64,000 bases of DNA from Hepsetus odoe (taxonomy: Eukaryota; Chordata; Actinopteri; Characiformes; Hepsetidae), in NCBI GenBank assembly GCA_017165825.1, contig CM029382.1, positions 23,601,586 to 23,665,585 of the forward strand, given 5' to 3'. Within the stretch, counting starts at the first letter, position 1. Every line of letters begins with the position of its first letter. Shown here one piece after another: positions 1 through 10,909 of the stretch. The notes beneath the pieces are model-generated. The model was not told the DNA's origin, ran no database searches, and was given only the letters and a program-made list of their open reading frames with translations. A program made the position numbers and the translations under genes.

Positions 1-1606
1 GGAGTGTATTCAAGAGGGAGGCAAAGAAGACGTGGGAAAGTCAGAGAGATGAAGAAAGTAGAAAGGTGTACAAGGAGATGAACCGCAGGGCGAAGAAAAC
101 AGTGGTGAAGGCCAAAGATAAGGTGTTTAGTGAATTGTGACAGGTTGGACAGTAAAAAGAGGGGAGAAAAGGATCTTCCCGATTGGCTGAACAGAGGGAG
201 ACAGATCTGGGAAAGATTATTGCTTACAGGTCAAGGAGCGTTAAGATAGAAATGGTAACGTACTCCTGGGTGAACAGGCGTGTTGAGCAGATGGAAGGAG
301 AATACTTTGAGGAGCTGATGAATGAAGAAAATGAGAGAAGACTGGATGATGTGAAGAGTTAACCAGGAAGTGCCGGCAAATAAACAAGGAGGCGGAGTAA
401 GGGCAGCGATGAAGAGGGACAAATGGAAGGCTGTTGGACCAGGATGACATACCAGTGGAGCTTGCAGGATGTTTTTGAGGAGATGGCAGTTGAGTTTCTG
501 ACCAGATTCAGGAGAAGTTTTAACACAATCTTGGTAGAGGAGTGATAGATACTTACAGAGGTAGAGCCAGAAGTGTACTGGTACGATCTTCAAGAATAGG
601 GTGATGCAGAGCTGGTAACTATAGAGGGGATAAAGTTGATCAGCCACACCATGAAGTTATGGGAAAGAGTAGTGGAAGCTCGGTTAAGAAAAGAGGTGAG
701 GATCAGTGAACAGCAGTATGGTTTTATGCCGAGAGTGCACCACAGATGCAATGTTTGCTCTGAGGGTGTTGATGGAGAAGTACAGAGAAGGTCAGAAGAA
801 GCTGCATTGTGCCTTTGTGGATTTGGAGAAAGCATATGACAGGGTGCCTAGAGAGGAGTTGTGGTTTTGTATGAGGAAGTCTGGTGTTACAGAGAAGTAT
901 GTGAGTAGTTCCAGGATATGTATGATGACAGCAGTGCCAACAGTGGTGAGGATCTGCAATTAAATTGTGGATGCATTTAAGGTAGATGTTGGATTACATC
1001 AAGGATCAGCACTGAGCCCATTCTTGTTTGCAATAGTAATGGACGGGTTGACGGACGAAGGAGTTAGACAGGAATCTCCATTGAGCTGATGATGTTTGCT
1101 GATGATCATTGTGATCTGTGGTAAAGGTAAAGGAGCAGCTTGAGGAGAACAAGAGAGATGGAGATATGCTTGAGAGAAGAGGAATGAAAGAAGTGAGTAG
1201 AGGCAAAGACCAAGAATACATGAATTAATGAATGAGAAAGGGAGGAAAGTGGCGTGAGTTGGGATGCAGGGAGTGGAGGTAACAAAGGTGGAGGAGTTTA
1301 AATACTTGGGATCAACAGTTCAGTGTAATGGCAAGTGTGGAAGAGAGGTGAAGAAGAGAGTGCAGGCTGAGGTTGGAATGGGTGGAGAAAAGTGGCTGGA
1401 GTGATTTGTGACGAGCGCTTACCAGCTAAGGAAGTAAAAGGGAAGGTTACGAGGACAGTAGTGAGACCAGCTATGTTGCATGGGTTGGAAGGCGGTGGCA
1501 CTGTGAAAGGAGAGCAGGAGCGGAGCTGGAGGTGTCAGAGTTAAAGATGCTGAGATTTTCATTCATTAGCGACCCTATAAACAGGAGCAGCCGAAGAAAA
1601 GATGAA
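1..1606 (+). mobile_element. RTE-like LINE copy a, decayed, 5' end outside window
   Basis: Remnant of a non-LTR retrotransposon reverse transcriptase read left to right with several frameshifts and stops. Recognisable blocks are KLWERVVEARLRKEVRISEQ near 650-720, AFVDLEKAYDRVPREEL near 808-860 (RT motif A region) and MMFADD near 1088-1105 (catalytic FADD box, followed by a frameshift). FKYLGSTVQ lies near 1300-1325 and VVRPAML near 1455-1480. The C-terminal part is deleted: at about 1560 the sequence jumps to the element's 3' terminus, an AGGAGCAGCCGAAGAAAAGA-like end at 1581-1600. The same 3' terminus is seen in reverse at 42284, 46347 and 62333. Assignment to the RTE/Expander group is from memory of fish elements. 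The copy cannot be functional. Confidence 0.85.
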
Positions 1607-3271
1607 GATTGATAGAAACTGATTATTTGTTTATATTTATATGTTAAAATATCACCTACAAATCCAGGTTAAAATGTTCCTTGAACTCATCTGGTTTATC
1701 CTGATGCAAGACGTGTGAGGAGAAAGGACTGGATACATGTGCAGAGTAGATGATATTAAAGAGTTTAATGTCTCAGAGTCAGAGACAAAAATAAGTCCAG
1801 CATCCATGATATCAATCACCGCTAAGTAAACAGGGCTCAGTGATTTGGCAGCGGCTCAAGACACTTTGCACAAAACTGTTTTCTAGTAGTAAATATTCCA
1901 GTCTGTGACTGGGTTTAGCTGAGCTGAGTCAGGCGGGCGTGGCTTTGTTTTTTCTCTTTTGGAAGACATGGAATGACTGCAGTGAAGGAAAAGTGCTATT
2001 TCAATAAACGTGTCATAAATAAGCATACATTGCATTTTTTATACATATATTTGCTTATTTGTATTCAAATTGGTCAATAAAATGTTTCAATTAAAATATT
2101 GAAATTATTTTGATTCGTATTGAAATTAGAAAAATTTGGTTATTTAAACAATGTACATACTTGGTGACCTTATAATCACTCTTAAAATGTACTTTTTAAT
2201 ATTTCATTTGATAAAATAATCACACGTTATTATATAGTTATTTTTAAATATAAAAAATAAAGTGAAATATTTAACTTCTTCAGTTATTTAGTGTAATTAT
2301 TTATATTATATATTATATATAATTATATATATATATAGTTAAATATATTATTGTACTGTATATATTATAATAAATATATTGCATAATTGTGATCATGCAA
2401 CTAGTATTATTTAAACATTTAATTATTTCAAAAATATTTAGTAATGAAATTATTTAAATACTACAATTTCTTGATTAACCTACATATTTGACAGCTCTTT
2501 CAAAACGCTTATTATCAATTATTATTGGCATTGTTGTCCTGTTTATTTCCATATCGGCCGGACCTTACTTACGTATTGTTTCACAAATGTATATGAAACA
2601 ATGTAACTCATTGATTATATTAATAAGTTATTAATCATGCTATGATCCGCATTTCCTTTACATGTTGCTCAGCACTTTGTTACTGGTCTGTTTGATGGGT
2701 ATATTTCGATGTGTGTTGTCAGTCGTGGGAGGCGGTGCTCATCTTTACGGTAAGAGATTACGGCTGTCCTCACCTTGGATGAATTTGTCTGCTCCCGCTT
2801 TCTTCTGCGGATGATCTCTAAACATCAGGGCTTGTTTGAAATCCAGGCGCTGTACGTCGCGCGTCACCATGCTCTGCCCTGCCAGGGCTTTCAAAGAGTT
2901 GTGTTGAGCAGTGGCCTTAATTCGGGGTGCGCTGGTGTTGACGTAACTGAAGCAAAAGGCTTAAACATGCGTCCAACGTTCCTCAAAGAGAGACAGCTGC
3001 TTGGCATGTGGCAGCCTGTCTTCAAATCACTATTGCTGTCCCCCGAGAGTGAATCATTACGAGACAAAGGAGTTTGTTCACTGGGCTTTGACATTGACTG
3101 TGCACACTGTTCCTTCTGCTGCTGTCTTGCCAACTTTGATGTGTAAAATCTGTGAGAAATGAGCAAATTATGAGCTGCCTTGTGCATCAAGGTCTTCTTG
3201 CAGCTGTTCTTCAAAAATCCTGATGGCTGAAATGACGGATGATGGATGAACTTCATGTTCCATCAAGGGTT
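1607..3271. other. Intergenic, no gene recognised; AT-rich core
   Basis: About 1990-2480 is strongly AT-rich with TATATA runs. From 2700 to 3150 the sequence is more complex and leaves a 123-codon open frame (2775-3146). That frame has no recognisable domain, signal peptide or homologue and I do not call it a gene. Confidence 0.4.
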
Positions 3272-3484
3272 CCATCCATTTCCTGAGCCACTTATCCTAA
3301 CCAGGGTTGCTGTGGGTGCTGGAGTCTAATGGCCCAGTCCACTTGCCTTTGAGCTGTGGGAGGAAACCAAAGATCCTGGAAAGAATCCAAAAGTGGAACA
3401 TCCCGACTCCACACATAAAGAAGCCAGAACCTTCTTGCGGTGAGGCAAACACTGCCACAGTGGCTAGTGTGGACATCCAACATT
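3272..3484 (-). repeat. Degenerate copy of the 31620-type tRNA-related fish repeat (repeat D)
   Basis: The plus strand shows CCATCCATTTCCTGAGCC, then TGGGAGGAAACC, then AACCTTCTTGCGGTGAGGC. This is the reverse complement, with an internal deletion, of the repeat better preserved at 31620-31956. It is old and much diverged. Confidence 0.6.
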
Positions 3485-4038
3485 CAACTATTAGGATCAG
3501 CAAATAACACCATGACCCCTCACTTGAGAACCATCACCATGGCAATATTATGGAACCATCACTACCATTTTCATGCACGTTGACATGTTGTAGTTGAACA
3601 ATTTTAATTTGAAATATTAGTCCCTGGTTGGAACAAGCGGCTCATATCACGGATGGACAGATCTGTTCTGATTGTGAGGAGCTCCGCCCACCAACGCATT
3701 ATTTTCATAGACTTAGGAAACGTCCATTTGCTGTATACCTGTATAGTCCAGCTCAGTAGGATAAAATTTTACACTGAAGTCAGTTTAGCAAATCAGACAT
3801 CATAGATGGTGGAGATCAGTTGACATAGACATTTTTTTTTTTTCCAAAATGTTAAAACCACAAAAGAGCCAAGCCCAATTGGAAGCAAAGCCTCTGATTG
3901 GTCCACAGAGTCAGCCCAATGTACCATGGGATTAACTAACCATGCCAACTGTTTCCAACTTGGATAAATTGATTATTATTGATTATTATAGATATTCGCA
4001 ACGGATTCCTCACCAGACAAATAAAGTTTGTCTTTCGC

Positions 4039-4222
4039 AAGTGAAAGTGAAAGTGACTGGTTGCCATTGTGAAACACAGTACACAGTGAACCACAAAGAA
4101 ATGCTTCTCTATATTTAACCCACACACACCGCCCAGCAGGGGGCAGCCATATGCAGCACCCATGGAGCAGTGATGGGGACAGTACCTTGCTCAAGGAAAT
4201 TTACTGGCCCATGATTCAAAAC
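4039..4222 (-). mobile_element. SINE-A copy, head decayed
   Basis: Starts with the reversed tail AAGTGAAAGTGAAAGTGAC. It continues through the body (CCATTGTGAAACACAGTACACAG ... GCAGCCATATGCAGCACCC) to GGGGACAGTACCTTGCTCAA. The tRNA-like head beyond about 4195 is only faintly recognisable. The family is described at 9847-10102. Confidence 0.75.
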
Positions 4223-4711
4223 ATTATTGTAGTTGCGTTGACCTCAAAAAAAAACTAAGAATGATGAGAATTTCTACCTTCTCTACTAAACAAACACTTT
4301 TAAAAGATTTGTTTAACAGAAGAAAATTGCCAAACACATTTTATATGACTTTGTTGGGACAAACCTGGTTGATTAACATATCAACAGACACTTTGTTTTC
4401 AGTGTGTTAAGAAACCGGGGACTAAAACTGGAAGATGTTTTGAACCATGTAGAGAATATCTACAAAAATTGCTATTGAATGATATCTAAAACTGTTGGAA
4501 GTTTTAAGTCTGGAAACTGGGAAGCCCCATTTCCAGATAAGGAACCACTGACACCCTTCAGTTTGTAAAATTTTCCATGGGGCTGCCACATTCTCTGAGT
4601 TCAGGATGGACAACCTCAGCATGGTGCAGAAAGTGCTGACCTTCACCAGTGTCACTGAGAATACTAAGATGCTTCAGCAGGAGAATTTCAGTGGAGATTA
4701 TCTGAACCCTA
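4223..4711. other. Unclassified sequence beside a Tc1-like element
   Basis: No element is recognised. A short frame at 4606-4740 (44 codons, beginning MDNLSMVQKVLTFTSV) looks protein-like but runs into the terminal repeat of the next transposon. It could be an old pseudogene fragment or chance. Confidence 0.25.
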
Positions 4712-5331
4712 CACTGTGTGTACAACTGTTAGACAAGTGAGTATTTTGAGCAGATCATCGTTTTTAAGTGTATATATTCCAACTCCAAGCTGTAGAAACT
4801 CGAATGATGATTGGATTCAAGCAGATCAGGTGATTTGTGTTTGTGTAATGAGGGAAGGTGTGGCCTAAGGAGATCAACACCTTATCTGGCGTTATTATAG
4901 TACTGTAGATGGAAGTTCTCCACTGCATGGCCAGTAAAGGCCTTAAAGATGAAAGAATAAGGACACGGCCTCCTTCCTCACCTGAACGTAAACCCTGTTG
5001 AGAATTTGTGGACCTTCTTAAACAGGAGATTTATGGGAAAGGAGAACAGTCCAGCGCTCTGAACAGAGTCTGAGAGGCGGTGGCGCTGCTGCACAAAAAG
5101 ATAATCAACAGATGAACATGAAAGGAAGGATTATGATCTTGCACACTAATAATGTCCTAATAATTGTGACACATATGTATTTCCTGAGAATGTTCACGCT
5201 CACATCTCCTTTATATAACATTCAGGTTTAAGGGTTTGAACATTCTGGATTGACTGATAGCACTGGATTTAATCTATGTTAAGATTAATCCTCAAAACAC
5301 TCACTTGCCTAATAATTGTGCACACAGTGCA
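4712..5331 (+). mobile_element. Tc1/mariner-like transposon, copy 1, keeps the C-terminal transposase part
   Basis: Terminal inverted repeats are visible. The left end reads CACTGTGTGTACAACTGTTA and GACAAGTGAGTATTTTGA. The right end, CTCAAAACACTCACTTGCCT then AATAATTGTGCACACAGTG, is its reverse complement with mismatches. A TA precedes the left end. Between them, about 4960-5115 encodes SSPERKPC*EFVDLLKQEIY followed by GKGEQSSALNRV. This matches the SPDLNPxENLW...LK region of the transposase DDE domain, with two in-frame stops. The N-terminal half is deleted. The ends are shared with 56903-57418, which keeps the opposite half. Confidence 0.75.
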
Positions 5332-5372
5332 TGATAGGTTAACCCTTCCGCTGCACTGGGTCTGTTAATACA

Positions 5373-5621
5373 TCCATCCAGCCATTTTCTGCAGCTTGTC
5401 CCAAACGGGGTCGCGGGGGCATGCTGGAGTCCAACCCAGCATACACAGGGCGAAGGACAGGGGACACACCCTGGACAGGTTGCCAGCCCATCGCAGGAAG
5501 GAGCATGACGGGGGTGGCACCTTGCTCAAGGGTACCTCAGGGCAACCTATTGGGAAGGGGTTCGAACCCCAGATCCTCCGATCATGTGGCCAACGCCCGA
5601 ACCACTAGGCCACCGCTGCCC
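5373..5621 (-). mobile_element. SINE-B (chimeric): tRNA-like head plus LINE-type tail, 12-base TSD
   Basis: Read on the minus strand it begins GGGCAGCGGTGGCCTAGTGG (pol III A box TGGCCTAGTGG) and has a B box GGTTCGAACCCC. The shared head block GGTTGCCCTGAGGTACCCTT follows. It then switches to a tail with GGGCTGGCAACCTGTCCAGG, CGCGACCCCGTTTGGGACAAG and AGAAAATGGCTGGATGGATG. The direct repeat TCTGTTAATACA flanks it on the plus strand at 5361-5372 and 5622-5633, so both ends of the insertion are defined. The head is the same as in SINE-A and the tail is different. Confidence 0.88.
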
Positions 5622-5665
5622 TCTGTTAATACACATTAAATCAATTTAAAAACACAAACATTCTA

Positions 5666-6297
5666 ATATATGTGCACACCTTCCCAATACACCAGTTTAG
5701 CAAGTTGGACATCCTGGTCCAAAACTGTGGGCATTACTATGCAGCTGCACTCTCATTTGCAGCTACTTCATTACAGCCTTCTCAAAACATGTCTTTATGA
5801 AAGTTGCTCCAAGTTAGAACAAGAAAACAAACCCAGAAAAAACAATTATACCCCCTCCACCAAACTGCATGGTTGGTATTATGCATTCTGGTTGGAAGAA
5901 TTCTCCTCGCATCCACCAAACCCAATTCTTCCTTTAAACTGCAACATGTTACGATATTAGGGTTTTGTGCAGCTGTTGATGTTCCTTCAAGAGGCAGTTG
6001 ATGTCCATTCAATTCGCTTGGAATTATGTGATGAAGATAGGTTTTAATGCATTGCTTACTTCATTACTCAGAGTTTAAGTGGGCTTTCATGTTCTGTCGT
6101 AGCTTTGGGATGCTTCCATTTCATGACTGTTGTCTAGGGCACTTCTAGCAGGGCTGACATTTCATGAACTCATGAGACCCCTGCTATGTTTTTCAGTGGA
6201 GTCTGTATTTGCTTGGTTTTCTGTCCTTGTTAGCGATAGGCATGACTGGAAAAGCTCAACGATGATAGGTGTCCGCATACTTTTGGCCAGCGTGTAT
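5666..6297 (-). mobile_element. Second Tc1/mariner-like family, decayed and internally deleted
   Basis: The right end reads AGGTGTCCGCATACTTTTGG then CCAGCGTGTATA, a terminal repeat common in fish Tc1-like elements. The left end (ATATGTGCACACC near 5669) is its degraded partner. Patches between them resemble a minus-strand transposase: CCCCCTCCACCAAACTGCAT near 5850, GATGTTCCTTCAAGAGGCAG near 5978 and CTAGCAGGGCTGACATTTCA near 6147. Most of the catalytic domain is missing. Confidence 0.65.
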
Positions 6298-7850
6298 AGG
6301 AAACTGTCAAATTACAATCTTCAAATGAGACACTTAAAATTTGAAACCCACACATTGAAACCACTGGTGCATTTAGCACACCTGGTCATCTTCTACACCA
6401 AGGAACCTCATCAAAGTAAAATATAATATATCATATTTATATCATATTTAAGCCTCCCTGCTATTTTAAGCTGTGTCTTTTGGGTACAGTTTGTAAGTAG
6501 GCCACATGTGCTGTACCGATGTAAACACGAAAATAATTTAATGCTCATATATTTTATACCCATCTGCTGTTAGCGCTTTCTCTCTTATCGTGGCGAATTT
6601 GAGTTTTTAAAATGATTTGACATTATATGTGATATACGGATAATTATTTCCTATAATTAAAGTGTTTTAAATGTACATTTTATGGAAGGTTTATTAATAA
6701 TTATTTTTTATGTTAAATTTTACTAATACAAATGAGATGAAAATTAGATTTAATGTTTTAGATGAAATAATCATTTAACTAATTATGCTTTCAGAGGGCT
6801 CTTTTAATGATATAAACCTCAGAATAGATTTTTTCACGTAAAATAATGAGTATTAACAGTAACTCTCTTGTAATTAGTATGTTATTAACTACAAAGGCCG
6901 AGAGTTTAGCCACAGAATGTTTCATTTCTTATTTGTCTCCTTTGTGTTGTTTTTTCTGGGTTTTTTTTCCCACCACTTACTGCAAAAATAATGTGTAATA
7001 ACATGTTTAATTCTGTTATAATAAGCAAGTTATTACTTACGTCGTGCAAAGACTCTTGATTTCATTGCAAATTCAAATTTCTTTTGTTTGTCTCTCAGTT
7101 TTTCTTGTTTTTTTTTTTAAATTAAACTCAGGAATAATGTAATAATGTGTAATTCATTTATAATAAGCATGTTATAAACTACTTGCAAAATAAAATAAAA
7201 ACTTTCCCTAACACAATGTGTAATAACATGTAAAATTCAAGCATAATAGATGGTATAATAATAATAAATAAATAAATTAATTTTTTTACTTTACTTTACT
7301 TTTTGTCGTTTTTCACTTCTTTTCATCATTTACCAGTTAAATAATATCTCACATGTAATAAATATCACACAATGTTTGAACTACTTTACAGATATATGTA
7401 GTATATAAGCTAGTATATAAAATATCGTTATCTGACTGATAAATTCACAATGTTATTCATTTCTTCTTTAAAAATCTCTAATGTTTCTCTTTTTATTTCT
7501 TTTATATCACTCCGGAAATGAAGTGTAATATAATGTTCATGTTAAATTAACTTATAATGGGCATGTTAGAAATTACTTCATGCTAATGTTCACTGCTTGA
7601 TCATTACAATTCCTTTCATCATTTTCCCTGCTTTTTCCCATTTTTTTCTTCCTCTTTTTCCATTTTTTCTTTACCGCTTCTCACCTGCTTTGTGATTTAG
7701 CACTGAGGATAAAATTAGCATATTTTTACGAGACACATGATAAACATTCCACCCTGCCGTTTGTTTATTATAGCAGTCGAAATGATTGAGTACACTTTAG
7801 TCGAGTTAAAATGTTTATAGAAATTTCTCTAATTAGTTTACCTCATATGA
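6298..7850. other. AT-rich intergenic block, no gene
   Basis: Long AT-rich stretch with many A and T homopolymers and repeated AATAATGTG/TGTAATAACATG-like words, for example near 6992, 7136, 7210 and 7530. No coding potential or recognised transposon. The recurring words suggest a very old tandem or dispersed repeat. Confidence 0.4.
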
Positions 7851-8279
7851 ATGTCAAGCATACAAAATTATGATTTAGCAACCTTTCGCCGTGCTTCTCA
7901 GCCAATCGTCACGTTCCAGTGGTGTAATGACTCTATAAAGCTTTATGCTGATTGCGGCGGTGTAATTTGCCACATTTGTGGGAGAGAGAAAGACATCGTT
8001 TTGGCAGATGAATGGCAGTTTAATTTCGGATGGGGCGGACAGCACTGGGAGCATTTTTCTGACCTGCACTTTGGGAGCCTACTTTACAACAGGTGTGAAT
8101 GAATTCCAGGTAATATAATCTCATAGAGCATTAAACTTGCTGTCTGACTGCCGTTAAACCCTGCAAAGCCATATTGCTCAGTCATCCATGTGGTCCGTAC
8201 ACTATTTGTATGAGGCTTTCTACTTGTTTAACGCAACATTCCTGCGATACAGGTTCAACCTTATCTCTTTAAAGGCATG
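7851..8279. other. Higher-complexity non-repetitive segment
   Basis: Base composition shifts abruptly from the AT-rich block to mixed sequence. An 83-codon open frame (7851-8102) has no recognised domain. This may be conserved non-coding DNA. Only cross-species alignment would tell. Confidence 0.2.
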
Positions 8280-8790
8280 AAGGAGGACCACAGAGAAGAA
8301 GTAGGACCAAAAAGTGAAAAAATGGAAGAACTGTTGATGAATGAAGTTACAACGAAAAAGATTGTACGGAAGAACATTAGTTAAAAGTAAAAAAATAAAT
8401 AAAATTCAGTAGAATAAGGAAGAACCATTGAGAACCAAGAGTTGAAAAGGCAAAATTAGTCAATAGATCAAAAAAGAACCAGCTTCTTACAGTTCAAGGG
8501 AAAACCTTCCAAAGGAAAAGTCTTCACGCAAGGAACAAAACAGGGGAACCAAGAGATCGAGAATTCTAAAGGAAGAAACTGAGAGGAACCAAGAGCTGAA
8601 AAGAATAAAATAAAGAATTAAAAGAACAAGAAGGGACCACTAAAAGGAGCCAAGATTTTAAAGTAAAAAAAACTTTCCAAGAGGAAGAAAAAGAATCACT
8701 GTGAAGAACCAAGAGCTGAAAAGAAAAATTACCCAAGAAAACAAGGAAGAAACACCGGGGAAGTGCAATGAAAGTTCAAAATGAAGGTCC
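8280..8790 (+). repeat. Purine-rich degenerate repeat with a GAACCAAGAGCTGAAAAG core
   Basis: The plus strand is dominated by A and G. The word GAACCAAGAGYTGAAAAG or a near variant recurs at about 8437, 8546, 8586 and 8704, with spacings of roughly 40-120 bases. This looks like an old, uneven tandem repeat. There is no open frame of note. Confidence 0.5.
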
Positions 8791-9846
8791 ATCCTCGTTT
8801 GTCAACAAAATGTGTGTACCAAAGTTCAGACTGGTCCAAAAATGGTGGCAATAATTCAAGATGAATCTACTCGAATTGGTTCTTCAATTTTCAGAAAAGC
8901 ATTTTCTCATGAAGAATACAGAATGCTGCCTAAAATGACAGCAAACAGCACCGAGTTAATTCATTCTGAGCCAGACTTAGTTGAAAGTAAACTCAGTGCA
9001 TGTGAATTTAGCGGTTTCCCTTTCCCATAACGATCTCAGACTCAAGCTGTCACATAGTATCCTTTCATTTCTTGCCACTTTCAGGCGTTTTTCACAGCTG
9101 TGATGAAAAAGGGAAGAAATAATGAAATAAACAAGGAATCTGTTTTTGTGCAATAACTAAAATCGCCTGCAGGGTTATGGAGGAGACTGGATCATATCGA
9201 AATGCAATGCCTCATGCCATCTGCTCTACAGTAGGCTCAATTAGGTGCTTTAATTAGTCACATGAGGAGAAAGAAAAATGGGGCATTCGTGTAACGCTTT
9301 TGGCAGACTGGAATGTAGGTAAAAAAATTAATGAAGAGAAAGGGAAAAAAGAACTTTCCTGCGGTGATGTAACACACTTCTCATAGGCCCCAGTGCAAAA
9401 ACAAAAAAAACAACCCCAAATGCGAAAAATAACTTTTTGGGGAAAAAAAATAAACTTTTGAAATCGCTAATATACTGTCTAATTTCACTTTCACTTTCAC
9501 TAATGTTAACTTTAAGGCTACCTATTCAAGATTTTGGAATCTGTCATGTTGCAATAGAGACAGACAAGACAGACAAGAATCAATGAGAAGTTTGGTTATG
9601 CATGGAACGACTTGTGGCTGAAGAAAGCACATGCACAGGACAACCATAATCGGATAAAAAAATCAAATCTTGTCTTAACAAAACACTTCTTCCGAGACTT
9701 CCAGTAGGTTTTGCCGTTGTGATGTGCAGCCATTAATGCAATTTTAAAACCCCACAGTCTGGTAGATTGAACAGACCACCACAAACATTAAAGACTGAGT
9801 TTAAAAAAGAAGTTTGGTAAAATCCAGATTTGGATAGCAAATCTTA
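8791..9846. other. Intergenic, nothing recognised
   Basis: No gene or complete element. A short run TTTCACTTTCACTTTCACT at 9484-9502 matches the tail of SINE-A and may be the last trace of a copy. Confidence 0.35.
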
Positions 9847-10102
9847 AAGTGAAAGTGAAAGTGACAGCCCTCGTCATTGCGAGGTCACAGCACAGCACAC
9901 AGTGAACCACAACGAAATTGGACCTCTGCATTTAACCCATGCACTCAAACACCGTGCAGCAGTGCAGCTATTGAAAGCCCCCAGGGAGCAGTGATGGGGA
10001 CGGTACCTTGCTCAAGGGTACCTCAGGGCAACCTACTTGTGAGGGAATCGAACCCACAATCTTCCAATGCGGGAACTAGGCCACTAGGCCACCGCTGCCC
10101 CC
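9847..10102 (-). mobile_element. SINE-A, full-length representative copy
   Basis: Type copy for the commonest repeat here. On the minus strand it starts GGGGGCAGCGGTGGCCTAGTGG with a pol III A box (TGGCCTAGTGG). The B box GGTTCGATTCC (complement at 10044-10054) follows. The block GGTTGCCCTGAGGTACCCTT comes next, then a body with CACTGTGTGCTGTGCTGTGA. It ends in a short tail repeat (AGTGACAGCC, then CACTTT units). A and B boxes at tRNA spacing plus a simple-repeat 3' end define a tRNA-derived SINE about 255 bases long. Transcription would be by RNA polymerase III and mobilisation by a LINE in trans. I do not know the family name. Confidence 0.88.
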
Positions 10103-10909
10103 TAATGGCTAAGATCACATTTGGATCAAGACTTTGGACAGAGACAGACTCCTTAAATGTTAATACTCATCTATTTCTCATCTCTAGTCTTCTACCTTTC
10201 ATATGAATGAAAATTATCCATTTTTTTAAAGTTGTCTAAAAGGAGTTGGAAGAAAGGCTGCAGTGGAAGCATTGCATGTTCTAAATTAAAAGTTGGAGAA
10301 GTCTGACAACCTGTTATCGTGTTGGAATCTCTTGCTCCTTGTTTAGCAGGTTCGGCCTTTGTGATTGACTTGTGACATAATCAGGCTGAAGACATGGCAG
10401 TGCTCGGCCCGAAAAGCAGTAATGAAGTACCAATAAGGTCGATCTGAAAGTGGAAGTGATGTCCCATTCACTTGGGAAGTTTACAAGCACTTTAAACTCT
10501 AATGCATCCTCTACCTGTCAGCGAAGGGGGGAATTGCCTCTTCCTCTTCGGCCAGCCTGTCAGGGAATGCAATCTCTTCTCTGCCTCTCCCTGGGTACAA
10601 TGTCCTAAGACGTTTTTGCCTGTTTTGGACATATTTAGGCTCGTTTCGGGACGTTTGGGTGGACGAAAGCTAAGACTTACTTGTGAAGCCAACAAAACTC
10701 TGCCAACTGCTGCCCATGCAACATCGTTGGACAACGCTGAAGAAGAAAAGAGTTCAGAAGCAGACGTGTTATGCAAAATGCACTACTTGCATTTCCTGTA
10801 CAGGAAAGTCTTATGCCTTTCTTTGGCATATTGAGGAGATTCAACAAAAGAAACAGGACGTGTCTTTTTGCTTCAGGCTGAAAATTGCCTAAAGATTCAA
10901 GGTTCTAGA
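10103..10909. other. Intergenic, nothing recognised
   Basis: Mixed-complexity sequence. Two overlapping frames of about 95-110 codons on opposite strands (10492-10834) show no domain and probably reflect chance. The last 120 bases may be a diverged extension of the element at 10910. Confidence 0.3.

Noticed and set aside
2775..3146. 123-codon open frame as a possible small gene
   Set aside because: No homology recognised, no signal peptide or repeats, and an equally long frame exists on the opposite strand.
5396..5639. Overlapping frames of about 70 codons
   Set aside because: They lie entirely within a SINE-B insertion bounded by a 12-base duplication.
9847..10102. tRNA gene suggested by good A and B boxes
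   Set aside because: The boxes belong to a dispersed element found many times with a conserved non-tRNA body and tail. No cloverleaf with acceptor stem was seen.
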